The translations under genes were made by a program, and so were the position numbers. The notes beneath the pieces are model-generated. The model was given only the letters and a program-made list of their open reading frames with translations. It did no database searches and had not been told where the DNA came from. DNA of 64,000 nucleotides, from contig CAYHFW010000004.1 of the NCBI GenBank assembly GCA_964355975.1, forward strand, positions 1 through 64,000, written 5' to 3'. Shown here one piece after another: positions 1 through 7,601 of the stretch; the first letter of the stretch is position 1; each line of letters begins with the position of its first letter. The DNA is from F1-60-MAGs104 sp964355975 (lineage in GTDB: Bacteria; Planctomycetota; Phycisphaerae; Phycisphaerales; SM1A02).

Positions 1-105
1 TTCACTCGGGGCTCAAACAACTCTCGCCGAGCTGCGCAGACTTGCTCGTCTCGAGCTCTCGCCGCGAGCGAAGATTCCGCCGCGCGCGCGCAAACGAACG
101 GAATG
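1..105 (-). repeat. Dispersed ~82-bp repeat, copy A
   Basis: The reverse complement of roughly bases 1-83 aligns with 51197-51277 at close to 90% identity by eye, with one or two single-base gaps. Shared blocks include GGCGGAATCTTCGCTCGC, GAGCAAGTCTGCGCAGCTC and TGTTTGAGC followed by CCGAGTGAA. The unit contains an inverted repeat (CGAGC / GCTCG around AAGTCTGCGCA), so its transcript could fold. In both places it lies just after the 3' end of a gene and in the same orientation to that gene. No coding potential is evident. The copy may extend left of the window. Confidence 0.75.
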
Positions 106-120
106 TGTGCTCGCAGCCGA

Positions 121-1077
121 CTAAGGCGTTGGCGTAGTCGCGCTCGGCAGTGGGCCCAAGCAACTCTTCCAATCGGAATCAGTCGCGCAGACGACTCGCC
201 CAGCTTCGACGACAACAACAGTGGGTGGCTTGAGGATGTACGTCTTGCCAGGGGGAAGAGAGAGTCGCTCACATCCCGCGCAGGGAATCGGTCCGAGGTT
301 GTCGCCTGCGAGTGCGAGGGTTCCGGGCGCTGGAGGAATCTCAACCGCGATCACTTTGACGTTCTCACGCGCAGTCGTGAAGTACTGCTCGAAGACTTCA
401 CGGCAGTGGCCACATTCGGGGCTGTAGAGCACAACGATGCTGCGCCCTTCGAGTGTGAGCGCCGTGAGCTGCGGAAGCAAACGAGAGAGCCCAGTATCGG
501 GAAGTGTGCGACCTTGCCACTGCACATAATCGAGGATCACACTCTCGCCGTTCGTTGCCGCACCCGTGCGAAGCGGCGAATTGTTTTCAATTGGGATGCG
601 CACCGCGACGCCAATCGAAATGATCCACAGTGCGAGCACTGCAGCGCCGCGCCAGACACCGCCCAATCGCGCGGGAGTTGCTGGTGCGCTGGTCGGACGA
701 CTCGCAACCGTATAAAACCAGAGAGAAAGCACAAGCCCAATGATGGGGAAGGCCAGTGGTGAAGTTGCAGAGCCTGCTGCAGCGGGGGTGGCGACGAGCG
801 ATGCAAGGGTCGCGACGCAGCAGAAGGCAAATGCCAGCAGAATAAGGCGCGCAGTGAGTCGCCCAAGGACGGGGCGCCGTCCAAACAAGAGCAGTGACAA
901 CGCTGCACCAGAGAGAATTCCCACGGTGAGTTGCGCCGTCGCGCTCGCATCGAGCGCTGCGCGTGTGCCGAGGTTGATGAGCCATGCGGGAGTCCACTCT
1001 GTCCCGCCGCGCACCCATGCGAGCGCGGTCGCAAGAAGGAGTAATGGAGTGAGAATTCGAATGATGAGTGTTTGCAT
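121..1077 (-). CDS. Membrane-anchored thioredoxin-fold protein (paralogue 1)
   Basis: A 318-residue protein with about four or five hydrophobic segments in residues 3-160, followed by a soluble thioredoxin-like domain. The redox motif is CGHC (222-225) in the context SPECGHCREVF. A second pair, CAGC, sits at 266-269, and a candidate cis-proline precedes TVVVVEAGRV at about 285. It lies 18 bases behind a paralogue (1096-2187) with the same arrangement, so the two probably work together, perhaps in extracytoplasmic disulfide or cytochrome chemistry. That role is inferred from the fold. Unlike its neighbour it lacks an obvious MauE CGCFG motif in the membrane part. No Shine-Dalgarno site is visible, so it is probably translated as the last cistron from gmhA. 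Confidence 0.8.
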   Translation of the reverse strand: MQTLIIRILTPLLLLATALAWVRGGTEWTPAWLINLGTRAALDASATAQLTVGILSGAALSLLLFGRRPVLGRLTARLILLAFAFCCVATLASLVATPAAAGSATSPLAFPIIGLVLSLWFYTVASRPTSAPATPARLGGVWRGAAVLALWIISIGVAVRIPIENNSPLRTGAATNGESVILDYVQWQGRTLPDTGLSRLLPQLTALTLEGRSIVVLYSPECGHCREVFEQYFTTARENVKVIAVEIPPAPGTLALAGDNLGPIPCAGCERLSLPPGKTYILKPPTVVVVEAGRVVCATDSDWKSCLGPLPSATTPTP

Positions 1078-1095
1078 CGGCGTCGTGTACCTCGA

Positions 1096-2187
1096 TTACT
1101 TGGTGCCCGAGATGCATCGTTCGACCGCAGCGTGGTCCTCTGAGTCGGTCACGATGTCTGTAATCACACCATCGACGACTCGCATCAGCACTGGAGTTGT
1201 CAGCACATAATCAGGTCCCTTGAGGAGCGTGCGATTCTGACACTCTGAGCAAGGCATCTCGAGCGAGGCAGCAGGATCGGTATCTGGAATCGCAACGGTC
1301 AAAGTGGGGATCTTGAGCGGTCCAGAAAAATAGGTTTGCAGCAGTTCATGGCAGTGCTCGCAATCCTCTCGGTAAAACATCACGAACCATGTTCCAGTGT
1401 TGATCGTCGCAGGAGGGGCAGGAGCCATCAGGCGCGCGAGTTCTTGACCATCGAGTCGCGCGCCACGCCATGTGGCGAAATCTGGGACGTAGTACGGTGC
1501 GGCAGCAGCAGGCATTCCTGGCCACAGAGCGGCAACGGGTGCCACAGGGGCGGGCGCAACCGTGGGGTTGTCGACCGGTGGCACTGGCGCTGGCTGAACT
1601 GGCTGCGGATCGGGCACTGGCACAACGATCGTGATGCCACTGCGTGCTGGAAGCGCCAATGCGATCGCCGCGGTGATGAGCGTGAATGCAATCGCCGATG
1701 GCATCCCGAATGTTGCGGGCAGCGGCGTTGGCCGCGCGGCACGCGGCTTCGAAATGAGAGCGAGCACCAAGAGCGTGAAGTCGATCGCAAGCATGATCAA
1801 CGGATTGGGTCCGCCCGATCCAAAGCATCCGCACGATCCCTTCCACGCCCCCTCAAATCCTTTGTCGAGAAATGCCGGAACGATGCCGCTGAGCAAGATC
1901 ACGCAGAAGAGTGAAAGGACCGCGATGGCGACACGCCGCGCGAAGTGAGGCATGCAGAGCATCACGGCGACGAGTGCGCATTCGAGAATCACGATCAGTC
2001 GCATCGAGAGATCGAGCCACGCGGTGCCGCTCGCGCCAAACCATCCATCGAAAAATTGCACGACGGTCAAAATCGACGGTGGCAAGAGCTTTGGATTGCG
2101 CTCGGTCAGTTTGACGATCGCCCCAGCGAGCAACCACAAGGGAATCACGAGACGGCACACGATGTAAAAGAGGCGATGTCTGCTCAT
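1096..2187 (-). CDS. MauE/DoxX-like membrane protein fused to thioredoxin-like domain (paralogue 2)
   Basis: A 363-residue protein. Residues 1-180 form a multi-pass membrane part containing SCGCFG (118-123), the cysteine signature of MauE-type redox membrane proteins. A Pro/Ala/Val-rich linker (190-235) leads to a thioredoxin-like domain with CEHC (276-279), a second CSEC pair (313-316) and a TTPVL cis-proline region (330-334). MauE proteins are known to help form disulfides in periplasmic redox enzymes. The fusion suggests reducing equivalents pass between membrane and periplasmic cysteines. It follows gmhA by 9 bases and precedes the paralogue at 121-1077. The fold assignment is good; substrate is unknown. 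Confidence 0.8.
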   Translation of the reverse strand: MSRHRLFYIVCRLVIPLWLLAGAIVKLTERNPKLLPPSILTVVQFFDGWFGASGTAWLDLSMRLIVILECALVAVMLCMPHFARRVAIAVLSLFCVILLSGIVPAFLDKGFEGAWKGSCGCFGSGGPNPLIMLAIDFTLLVLALISKPRAARPTPLPATFGMPSAIAFTLITAAIALALPARSGITIVVPVPDPQPVQPAPVPPVDNPTVAPAPVAPVAALWPGMPAAAAPYYVPDFATWRGARLDGQELARLMAPAPPATINTGTWFVMFYREDCEHCHELLQTYFSGPLKIPTLTVAIPDTDPAASLEMPCSECQNRTLLKGPDYVLTTPVLMRVVDGVITDIVTDSEDHAAVERCISGTK

Positions 2188-2196
2188 AGGAAGATG

Positions 2197-2775
2197 TCAA
2201 ACGGGTTCGAGACTCTCGCAAAGAATATGCACGATCACCTGATGCATCTCTTGAACTGCTGCGCTATCTGCGCCGCCAACGATGAGCGCGTGGTCACAGA
2301 GTGCGCGCGCCTTTCCTCCGTCGCTTCCGAGCAGTCCGATCGTGCCAGCGCCAAGGCGCCGCGCGGATTCGAGCGCACGCAGCACATTTGGGCTGTTTCC
2401 TGAGGTCGAGAGCACGATGAGTTGGTCGCCCGCAGAGGCGAGCGCGTCGACTTGGCGTGCGAAGACTTCGTTGAATCCAAAGTCGTTTGCGATACAGGTG
2501 AGTGCGGTTGTGTCTGCGCACAAACAAAGTGACTTCAGCGGCGGGCGCGAGGATCGATATCGACCGATGAGTTCTTCCGAGAGGTGCAGCGCTTCAGCGG
2601 CGCTGCCCCCATTGCCGCAGGTCAGGATCATCTTGCCATCCGAGAGCGCACGGCGAACCGTGTCGATCACGGCGCGAAGTTCGCCCTGCATGCTGCTGAG
2701 ATGTGTGAGCGCGCTCTGTGTTTGCGCGAGTCGAGCGACGATGCATTCTTCAGCATTCCGTGCGAAAGTTGGCAT
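2197..2775 (-). CDS. gmhA: Phosphoheptose isomerase-like SIS-domain protein
   Basis: About 192 residues matching sedoheptulose-7-phosphate isomerases, which make the first intermediate of ADP-heptose for lipopolysaccharide inner core. The SIS signatures are visible: CGNGGSAAEA near residue 53, LSTSGNSPNV near 123, and the C-terminal QEMHQVIVHILCE block near 175 with its conserved histidine. DiaA/LpcA-type SIS proteins look similar, so the exact substrate is inferred; waaA at 52723 supports an LPS role. An in-frame TTG lies at 2778, but ATG at 2775 is preferred because a TAGACT -10 box ends six bases upstream. It is the likely first gene of a three-gene operon with the two thioredoxin genes. 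Confidence 0.82.
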   Translation of the reverse strand: MPTFARNAEECIVARLAQTQSALTHLSSMQGELRAVIDTVRRALSDGKMILTCGNGGSAAEALHLSEELIGRYRSSRPPLKSLCLCADTTALTCIANDFGFNEVFARQVDALASAGDQLIVLSTSGNSPNVLRALESARRLGAGTIGLLGSDGGKARALCDHALIVGGADSAAVQEMHQVIVHILCESLEPV

Positions 2776-2780
2776 CAACC

Positions 2781-2787
2781 TAGTCTA
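2781..2787. promoter_or_regulatory. Overlapping divergent -10 boxes (gmhA / epimerase)
   Basis: The sequence CTAGTCTAG carries TAGTCT on the plus strand (2781-2786, 7 bases before ATG 2794) and TAGACT on the minus strand (2787-2782, 6 bases before ATG 2775). Only 18 bases separate the two start codons, so both transcripts should be leaderless or nearly so. Confidence 0.6.
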
Positions 2788-2793
2788 GTGAGA

Positions 2794-3723
2794 ATGTCGA
2801 CGAGCGACCGTGAGTTCAGCGAACGACCGCGCACAATTGCAGTGACTGGATCGACTGGCGGCATTGGGCAAGCGCTCTGCGCTGCGTTAAGTCACTCTGG
2901 ACAGCGTGTGATTCGACTCGTGCGTCGTGATGCAGATGTTGCTCGCGGTGAAGTGCGGTGGAATCCAACCGGCGCGTGGGATGCCTCTGCGCTCGAGGGC
3001 ATCGATGCAGTCGTTCATCTCGCGGGAGAGAACATCGCCGCAGGTCGCTGGAATGCTGGGCGCAAACAAGCGATTCTGCAGAGCCGCGCGGTCGGAACAC
3101 GTTCGCTCGCCGAGAAACTCTCGGCGCTCGCGCGTCCGCCGGCGGTCGTGGTGAGTGCATCCGCGACTGGGTACTACGGCAACAGTGCGCTGCCTGTGCT
3201 CGACGAGTCGGCACCAGCAGGCGCGGGCTTTCTTGCAGAGGTCGCCTGCGCATGGGAGGGCGCTCTCTCACCGCTCGCACAGCGCGACATTCGCACTGTG
3301 CGCATGCGCATCGGAGTTGTTGTGAGTTGCCACTTTGGCGCTGCGGCCAAGATGCGTCTTCCATTTCTCTTGGGACTTGGAGGGCGAGTCGGTTCTGGCG
3401 GGCAGGGGATGAGTTGGATTCACATCGACGACCTCGTTGCGGCAATTCGTTTCGCGCTTGATCGCACAGACATCTCTGGCGCTGTCAATGCAGTCGCTCC
3501 CAATCCAGTCACGCAATACGAGTTCGCGAAAGCGCTCGCTCGCGCACTGCACCGTCCGTGCCTTGCGCCGCTTCCCCCCTTCGCCGTGAAACTGTTGTTC
3601 CGTGAGATGGGAGAGGCGCTCTTGCTCGGTGGACAGTTCGTCCATCCAACACTGCTGTTGTCGCGGGGATTTCGATTTCAGTGCGTGAACGTCGAAGATG
3701 CGATGGCGTGTGCTTTTCGATGA
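2794..3723 (+). CDS. TIGR01777-type NAD(P)-binding epimerase (YfcH-like)
   Basis: A 309-residue extended short-chain dehydrogenase of the TIGR01777/YfcH group. The Rossmann motif TGSTGGIG is at 18-25, followed by VVHLAGENIAAGRW (73-86), the SASATGYYG active-site region (121-129) and a substrate part with SGGQGMSWIHIDDL. Members of this family have no firmly assigned substrate. The open frame continues upstream, but ATG 2794 is chosen because the homologous region begins just after it and a TAGTCT box lies 7 bases before. The 3' end overlaps the convergent MFS gene by 46 bases. Confidence 0.88.
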   Translation: MSTSDREFSERPRTIAVTGSTGGIGQALCAALSHSGQRVIRLVRRDADVARGEVRWNPTGAWDASALEGIDAVVHLAGENIAAGRWNAGRKQAILQSRAVGTRSLAEKLSALARPPAVVVSASATGYYGNSALPVLDESAPAGAGFLAEVACAWEGALSPLAQRDIRTVRMRIGVVVSCHFGAAAKMRLPFLLGLGGRVGSGGQGMSWIHIDDLVAAIRFALDRTDISGAVNAVAPNPVTQYEFAKALARALHRPCLAPLPPFAVKLLFREMGEALLLGGQFVHPTLLLSRGFRFQCVNVEDAMACAFR

Positions 3724-4892
3724 CGGATGAACGGAAGCGCCGCAGGAACGGCAGCAAACGCGAGAATCCCGCAGACAACTGCGACTGTCCACAGGCCCCC
3801 TCCGAGCGCGTAGCCCGCGAGCCCAGCGGCAGGACCCACGACATAACCCAATCCGATGAGTGCCTCGTGTGTTCCACCCGCATCGATGCTCGCGCTGCCA
3901 ACGCGCAGCGCGTAGTAGATCGCGGCGTAGTAGATCACTCCATGCCCCGCGCCAAAGAGCACGAGTCCTGCAACGATGAATCCGAGTGATGGCGCAGTGA
4001 CGACCAGCGCAAATCCAACGATCAAGAAGCAGGCGCCCAGCAGAAGTGTCGACCATCGACCGCGCCACTGGGACATTCCAAGCATGAGTGCTGCGACGAT
4101 GACGCGCGTTGCGAGCCAGACTGCAGTCAATGGGGTCTCGTATGTTGGATTCATCTCGAGCCGTTTGAGCACGTACGGCATCAACGGATTCAATGCTCCA
4201 ACAAGCAAGTAGGAAGCGGGAAGCAAGATGCGTGCGCTCTTCAGTTGCGCCACATAGTGCGCGGGGGCAGCCTCGGTGGTGTGAACATGAAGCCCCGGCC
4301 GTGCTGGAAGCAAGAACAAAAACCCGATCGCCATCAGGCTCAGCGGCGCGAGTGCGACGAGGGCGAAGCGCGGGTTCAGCCATCCTTCGTTGCGTTGAAG
4401 TGGCCCCATGAGAATGAGCGACAACGCGACTGCGATCATCCATGCGATGCACCACCGTCCAAGAGCGCGGCGCGTTTCGTGCGGGCTTCGTCCTGCCGCG
4501 ACATACGACTCAACGATGGGCCAGAGGCACGCTCCAGTGATGCTGGTGATGAGCACCACTGCGATCACGCCTGCACTCGTTGAACGAATCAATGCGAGTG
4601 GTGCGATGACGACTTGGATCGCACACAGCACAATCAGCACCGTGCGGGGGCTCATCCTTCCGTCGATGCGGGCGAGAAATCTGCTGCAATAAAAAGCAGC
4701 GAGCGCGTAGAGAACTCCAGCGGCGATGAAGAGCAGATAGGTTTCACCCGCGGAATAGTCGTATTCGCCCGCGGTGATGAATCCAAGCCCATTCCAGAGC
4801 ACTCCTGTGGCGAGGGAGTTCGTCACCGTGACCCCAAGGATGCCCACATTCGAACTTGGCGCGCTTTCGGTTGGGTGGTTAACGAGGGGCAT
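3678..4892 (-). CDS. Major facilitator superfamily transporter
   Basis: A 404-residue integral membrane protein with about twelve hydrophobic segments in two halves. The central loop around residues 205-225 (HVHTTEAAPAH) is hydrophilic and separates them. Glycine-rich stretches such as VLFGAGHGVIYYAAIYYALRV and TGACLWPIVESYVA fit MFS helices. Substrate cannot be told from sequence. It is monocistronic, transcribed away from tRNA-Arg, with a TAGCCT box ending 9 bases before its ATG. Its last 46 bases overlap the end of the epimerase gene. Confidence 0.8.
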   Translation of the reverse strand: MPLVNHPTESAPSSNVGILGVTVTNSLATGVLWNGLGFITAGEYDYSAGETYLLFIAAGVLYALAAFYCSRFLARIDGRMSPRTVLIVLCAIQVVIAPLALIRSTSAGVIAVVLITSITGACLWPIVESYVAAGRSPHETRRALGRWCIAWMIAVALSLILMGPLQRNEGWLNPRFALVALAPLSLMAIGFLFLLPARPGLHVHTTEAAPAHYVAQLKSARILLPASYLLVGALNPLMPYVLKRLEMNPTYETPLTAVWLATRVIVAALMLGMSQWRGRWSTLLLGACFLIVGFALVVTAPSLGFIVAGLVLFGAGHGVIYYAAIYYALRVGSASIDAGGTHEALIGLGYVVGPAAGLAGYALGGGLWTVAVVCGILAFAAVPAALPFIRHRKAHAIASSTFTH

Positions 4893-4901
4893 GGGCGGTT
4901 G

Positions 4902-4907
4902 AGGCTA
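4902..4907 (-). promoter_or_regulatory. -10 box TAGCCT for MFS gene
   Basis: Reverse complement of AGGCTA at 4902-4907; 9 bases separate it from ATG 4892. No Shine-Dalgarno site fits between. Confidence 0.5.
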
Positions 4908-4930
4908 GCGATGGCGAGTCGCGGGCGGGG

Positions 4931-4936
4931 TAGCCT
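4931..4936 (+). promoter_or_regulatory. -10 box TAGCCT for tRNA-Arg
   Basis: TAGCCT ends 9 bases before the mature tRNA 5' base (4946). It is the same hexamer that precedes the divergent MFS gene. Confidence 0.5.
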
Positions 4937-4945
4937 TCATTGCGA

Positions 4946-5019
4946 GTCCTCGTAGCTCAATTGGATAGAGCGTTGCCCTCCGAAGGCAAAGGTTGTGCGT
5001 TCGACCCGCACCGAGGACG
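4946..5019 (+). tRNA. tRNA-Arg (anticodon CCG)
   Basis: A complete cloverleaf can be drawn by hand. The acceptor stem is GTCCTCG (4946-4952) with CGAGGAC (5012-5018) and discriminator G at 5019. The D arm is GCTC...GAGC, the anticodon stem TTGCC/GGCAA, and the loop CTCCGAA with CCG at 4980-4982. The T arm is GTGCG-TTCGACC-CGCAC. CCA is not encoded. It reads CGG arginine codons. Confidence 0.96.
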
Positions 5020-5129
5020 TTTTATGAAAATGGCAGAGTCTTTTTGCCGAAATGAACTCTGATCCGTATGGTTCGGTATTGAAGTATCGGATTCAGGTTG
5101 GATTCACCCGCACGAGGCTTCGTTTGTCT

Positions 5130-6782
5130 ATGACCGAGCAACCGTTGAAGCATCACAAAACTCACTCTCGCGCCGCGAATGCAGGCGCGCTACTGATTGT
5201 CGCGTTCGTCGCAGCAGGCGCACTCACGAACTTTGCCGCATCGCAGGGAAGTCAATCTCCCGATCCGCTTGGGCAGTTCGATGCCCCTCCTGGCGGATCG
5301 TCCGCTGATCTCTTTGCAAGTGATCTCGCGTTCGCACGAACATTTGCAGCGGTGAGCGCTCCTTCGCTGCCAGTCCCAAATCCTGGCGGAGGTTCTGATC
5401 TTGCGCAAGGAGGTGTTCACCTCTATGAACACCTTGGCGACGGCGAATTCGTCTGGACGAAGACGCTGACTCCCGCCGAGGGAATCGCAAACGACTGGTG
5501 TGGAACATCGATCGCTGCGAGCGAGCGGTGGGTCGTCGCCGGTGGCCCCGGTCGCGACATACCTGCGACGATCAACCAATTGCAGGCAGGGGTCGCATGG
5601 GTCTGGCAGTTTCGTAATGGCAACTGGGTCGAACCCGCTGCGCAACTACGCCATCCAACGCCAAAGGCACTTGATCTCTTTGGATCATCAGTCGCACTCG
5701 ACGAGCAAATCGTTGATGGCATTCAGCGCACGACGATCGCTGTGGGAGCCCCCGTTGATGATGAACCCGGCCGCTCTGATTGCGGAACCGTGACGGTGTT
5801 CGAGTGGCAGAAGGTTCCATCGCCTGCGGGAACGTGGGTGCAATCTGCGTTCATCACTCCGCCTCTTCTCTCGGGGCAGAGCGCATCACTGACTGCATAC
5901 GGGGTCTTCGGATCGGTTGTCGCCTTTGACGGTGACTATCTCTTTGTCGGCGCGAAACGGCAAACCAACACCCATCTTCGGCAAGGGCTTGTCTGGGTCT
6001 TTCGCCGCAATACCCCCGACAATCCAGCGCCAACCATTCTTCAGACAAACGCCGCGTGGGGAGAGTGGTGCTTGGTGCAGCGACTGATGGCTGTGAGCCC
6101 GATCGCCGAAGAGCAATTCGGCGCAAGCCTCTCTGCGCAAGGTGGAATGTTGATCGTCGGTGCCCCAGGCGCTGCAAGTTCGCAAGGTTCTGCATCGATT
6201 TTCGAGCTCGATCTGGCAACGGGAACCTATCTCGTAAATGCACAACTCATCGCAACTGGAGGACAAGTTGGCGATCGCTTTGGAGCTGCGGTTGCGATCG
6301 CCGCCGACCATGCGTTGATCGGTGCGCCCGGACTCGACGTCGGATCGGCGCCTGTCTATCCAGATCGCGGTGCGGTCTACATCTTTGCGCGCAACGATGA
6401 TCAGTGCGACGACTGGTCGCAGCGCACGAAGTATCGACCGCCTGCGAGCGCCGATGTTCCAAACGCGAACTTTGGCGAGAGCATCGAACTTGGAAGTGCT
6501 GGAAATCAAATCGTTCTCATCGGTGCACCGCACGCTCCCAATCAGGAGCTTGGCCAGGGGATCGCTTTCTCGTACGAGATCGACACCCTTTCGTGTCCGC
6601 CTGATCTCGACGGAAATGGTTTTGTTGAGAGCCCTGATCTCACACTCTTTCTCGCGCATTGGGGCAATGTGACGCCAGCGAACGAAGTCGCCGATTTCAT
6701 AACGGATGGATTCGTTGATGGAAAAGATCTGACCCACTTGCTGTCGAATTGGGGTCCCTGCCTCTGCGCATCTGGAAACTAA
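5130..6782 (+). CDS. Secreted FG-GAP/integrin-like repeat protein with dockerin-like C-terminus
   Basis: About 550 residues if translation starts at ATG 5130, which puts a basic N-terminus and a hydrophobic segment (ALLIVAFVAAGALTNFAA) at the front as a signal peptide. Repeats containing FGSSVAL, FGASLSAQGGMLIVGAPGAA, FGAAVAIAADHALIGAPG and FGESIELGSAGNQIVLIGAP follow, typical of FG-GAP beta-propeller blades. The C-terminus has DLDGNGFVESPDLTLFLAHWG and a degenerate second unit DGFVDGKDLTHLLSNWG, a Ca-binding dockerin-like pair common in planctomycete secreted proteins. The product is probably exported and may bind partners or matrix. An in-frame ATG at 5052 would add 26 residues in front of the signal. 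No close promoter was recognised. Confidence 0.82.
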   Translation: MTEQPLKHHKTHSRAANAGALLIVAFVAAGALTNFAASQGSQSPDPLGQFDAPPGGSSADLFASDLAFARTFAAVSAPSLPVPNPGGGSDLAQGGVHLYEHLGDGEFVWTKTLTPAEGIANDWCGTSIAASERWVVAGGPGRDIPATINQLQAGVAWVWQFRNGNWVEPAAQLRHPTPKALDLFGSSVALDEQIVDGIQRTTIAVGAPVDDEPGRSDCGTVTVFEWQKVPSPAGTWVQSAFITPPLLSGQSASLTAYGVFGSVVAFDGDYLFVGAKRQTNTHLRQGLVWVFRRNTPDNPAPTILQTNAAWGEWCLVQRLMAVSPIAEEQFGASLSAQGGMLIVGAPGAASSQGSASIFELDLATGTYLVNAQLIATGGQVGDRFGAAVAIAADHALIGAPGLDVGSAPVYPDRGAVYIFARNDDQCDDWSQRTKYRPPASADVPNANFGESIELGSAGNQIVLIGAPHAPNQELGQGIAFSYEIDTLSCPPDLDGNGFVESPDLTLFLAHWGNVTPANEVADFITDGFVDGKDLTHLLSNWGPCLCASGN

Positions 6783-6849
6783 GCTGCGCCCCCATGCGCG
6801 CCCCCGCGGCCGTCTCGTCGAACTGCTCTCGTTGAAGCAAAGCGAGTAG

Positions 6850-6855
6850 TACGAT
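6850..6855 (+). promoter_or_regulatory. -10 box TACGAT for MazG-like gene
   Basis: TACGAT ends six bases before ATG 6862, the same geometry as the xseA and lysC starts. Confidence 0.5.
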
Positions 6856-6861
6856 CGCTTC

Positions 6862-7146
6862 ATGGAAATCTCAGCATTTCAGAGTTGGATTCGCGATCGT
6901 TATGACGCAACCGATCGCGCGCGCGGACCATCCAAGACATTCATCTGGTTTGCCGAGGAGTTCGGCGAGCTCGCCCACGCGATCGGAAAGTTCGAGAAGG
7001 GCGAACCTGACCACGCGAACCTGCGCGAGGAGTTCGCAGATTGCCTCGCATGGATGTGCACACTCGCGAACATCTGTGATGTCGATCTCGAGGAGGCTCT
7101 TCAAGAGAAATACCTGCGCGATGGCGGTCCAAAGGGAACGAAGTGA
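6862..7146 (+). CDS. MazG-like nucleotide pyrophosphohydrolase
   Basis: A 94-residue all-alpha protein with the MazG/dUTPase-like metal motif: AEEFGELAHA (31-40) and EEFADCLAW (56-64), which supply the paired acidic residues that bind Mg2+. Family members hydrolyse nucleoside triphosphates, often damaged ones, to monophosphates. The single small domain resembles stand-alone MazG-like proteins, not full-length MazG. It is translationally coupled to the HIT gene: the HIT start codon GTG overlaps this gene's TGA. Confidence 0.8.
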   Translation: MEISAFQSWIRDRYDATDRARGPSKTFIWFAEEFGELAHAIGKFEKGEPDHANLREEFADCLAWMCTLANICDVDLEEALQEKYLRDGGPKGTK

Positions 7147-7601
7147 GAGCCGAGTGCGGTGTGTGCGCGGTGCATGACGATGCATCGGCGGCGCACCTGA
7201 TCGCATGGCAGGGTGAGAGGTGGATTCTCAGGCATCACGCACATCCTGCGCCGATTGCAGGATGGTTCTTGCTCGACACACGACGCCATGCGGCGAGTGC
7301 GGCTGACCTCGACGGCGCAGAAGAGGGTGAATTCGCGCAAGTTCTCGCAGCGGCGATGCGCGCGATACGTGTGGGCGCGGGGGTTCCGCGCGTCTACGTC
7401 GTGATGTTTGGAGAAGGTGCGCAACATTTGCACGCGCACTTGATCGCGCGCGATCCCGCGCGAGAAGAGACAAAGGCATGGAAAGTTGCAGACCTCTACC
7501 GGATGGTCGAGCGCGGCGAATTGCCACCAGCCAATGGTGCAGAGGTGACGGCGCTCGTTTCGCGCGTTGGTGAGGTCATGCGCTCGACGGTTCGCCTCTG
7601 A
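7143..7601 (+). CDS. HIT family (histidine triad) protein
   Basis: A 152-residue protein with the histidine triad HLHAHLIAR; the histidines are at 95, 97 and 99. HIT proteins are nucleotide hydrolases or transferases acting on nucleotidyl phosphate bonds. An N-terminal CGVC (5-8) could bind zinc with other residues, as in several bacterial HIT proteins. GTG 7143 overlaps the upstream stop in a GTGA arrangement, implying coupled translation and a shared nucleotide-handling role with the MazG-like protein. The last 26 bases overlap the end of the convergent flavoprotein gene. Confidence 0.82.
   Translation: MRAECGVCAVHDDASAAHLIAWQGERWILRHHAHPAPIAGWFLLDTRRHAASAADLDGAEEGEFAQVLAAAMRAIRVGAGVPRVYVVMFGEGAQHLHAHLIARDPAREETKAWKVADLYRMVERGELPPANGAEVTALVSRVGEVMRSTVRL

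Noticed and set aside
3268..4455. Long open frame antisense to the MFS and epimerase genes
   Set aside because: Arg/Ser/His-rich composition without motifs; typical shadow of high-GC coding DNA. The same applies to antisense frames at 5886-6863, 18823-20103 and 59994-61154.
5052..5129. ATG 5052 as start of the FG-GAP protein
   Set aside because: Would put 26 mostly polar residues before the signal peptide. ATG 5130 gives a normal n-region. Not excluded.
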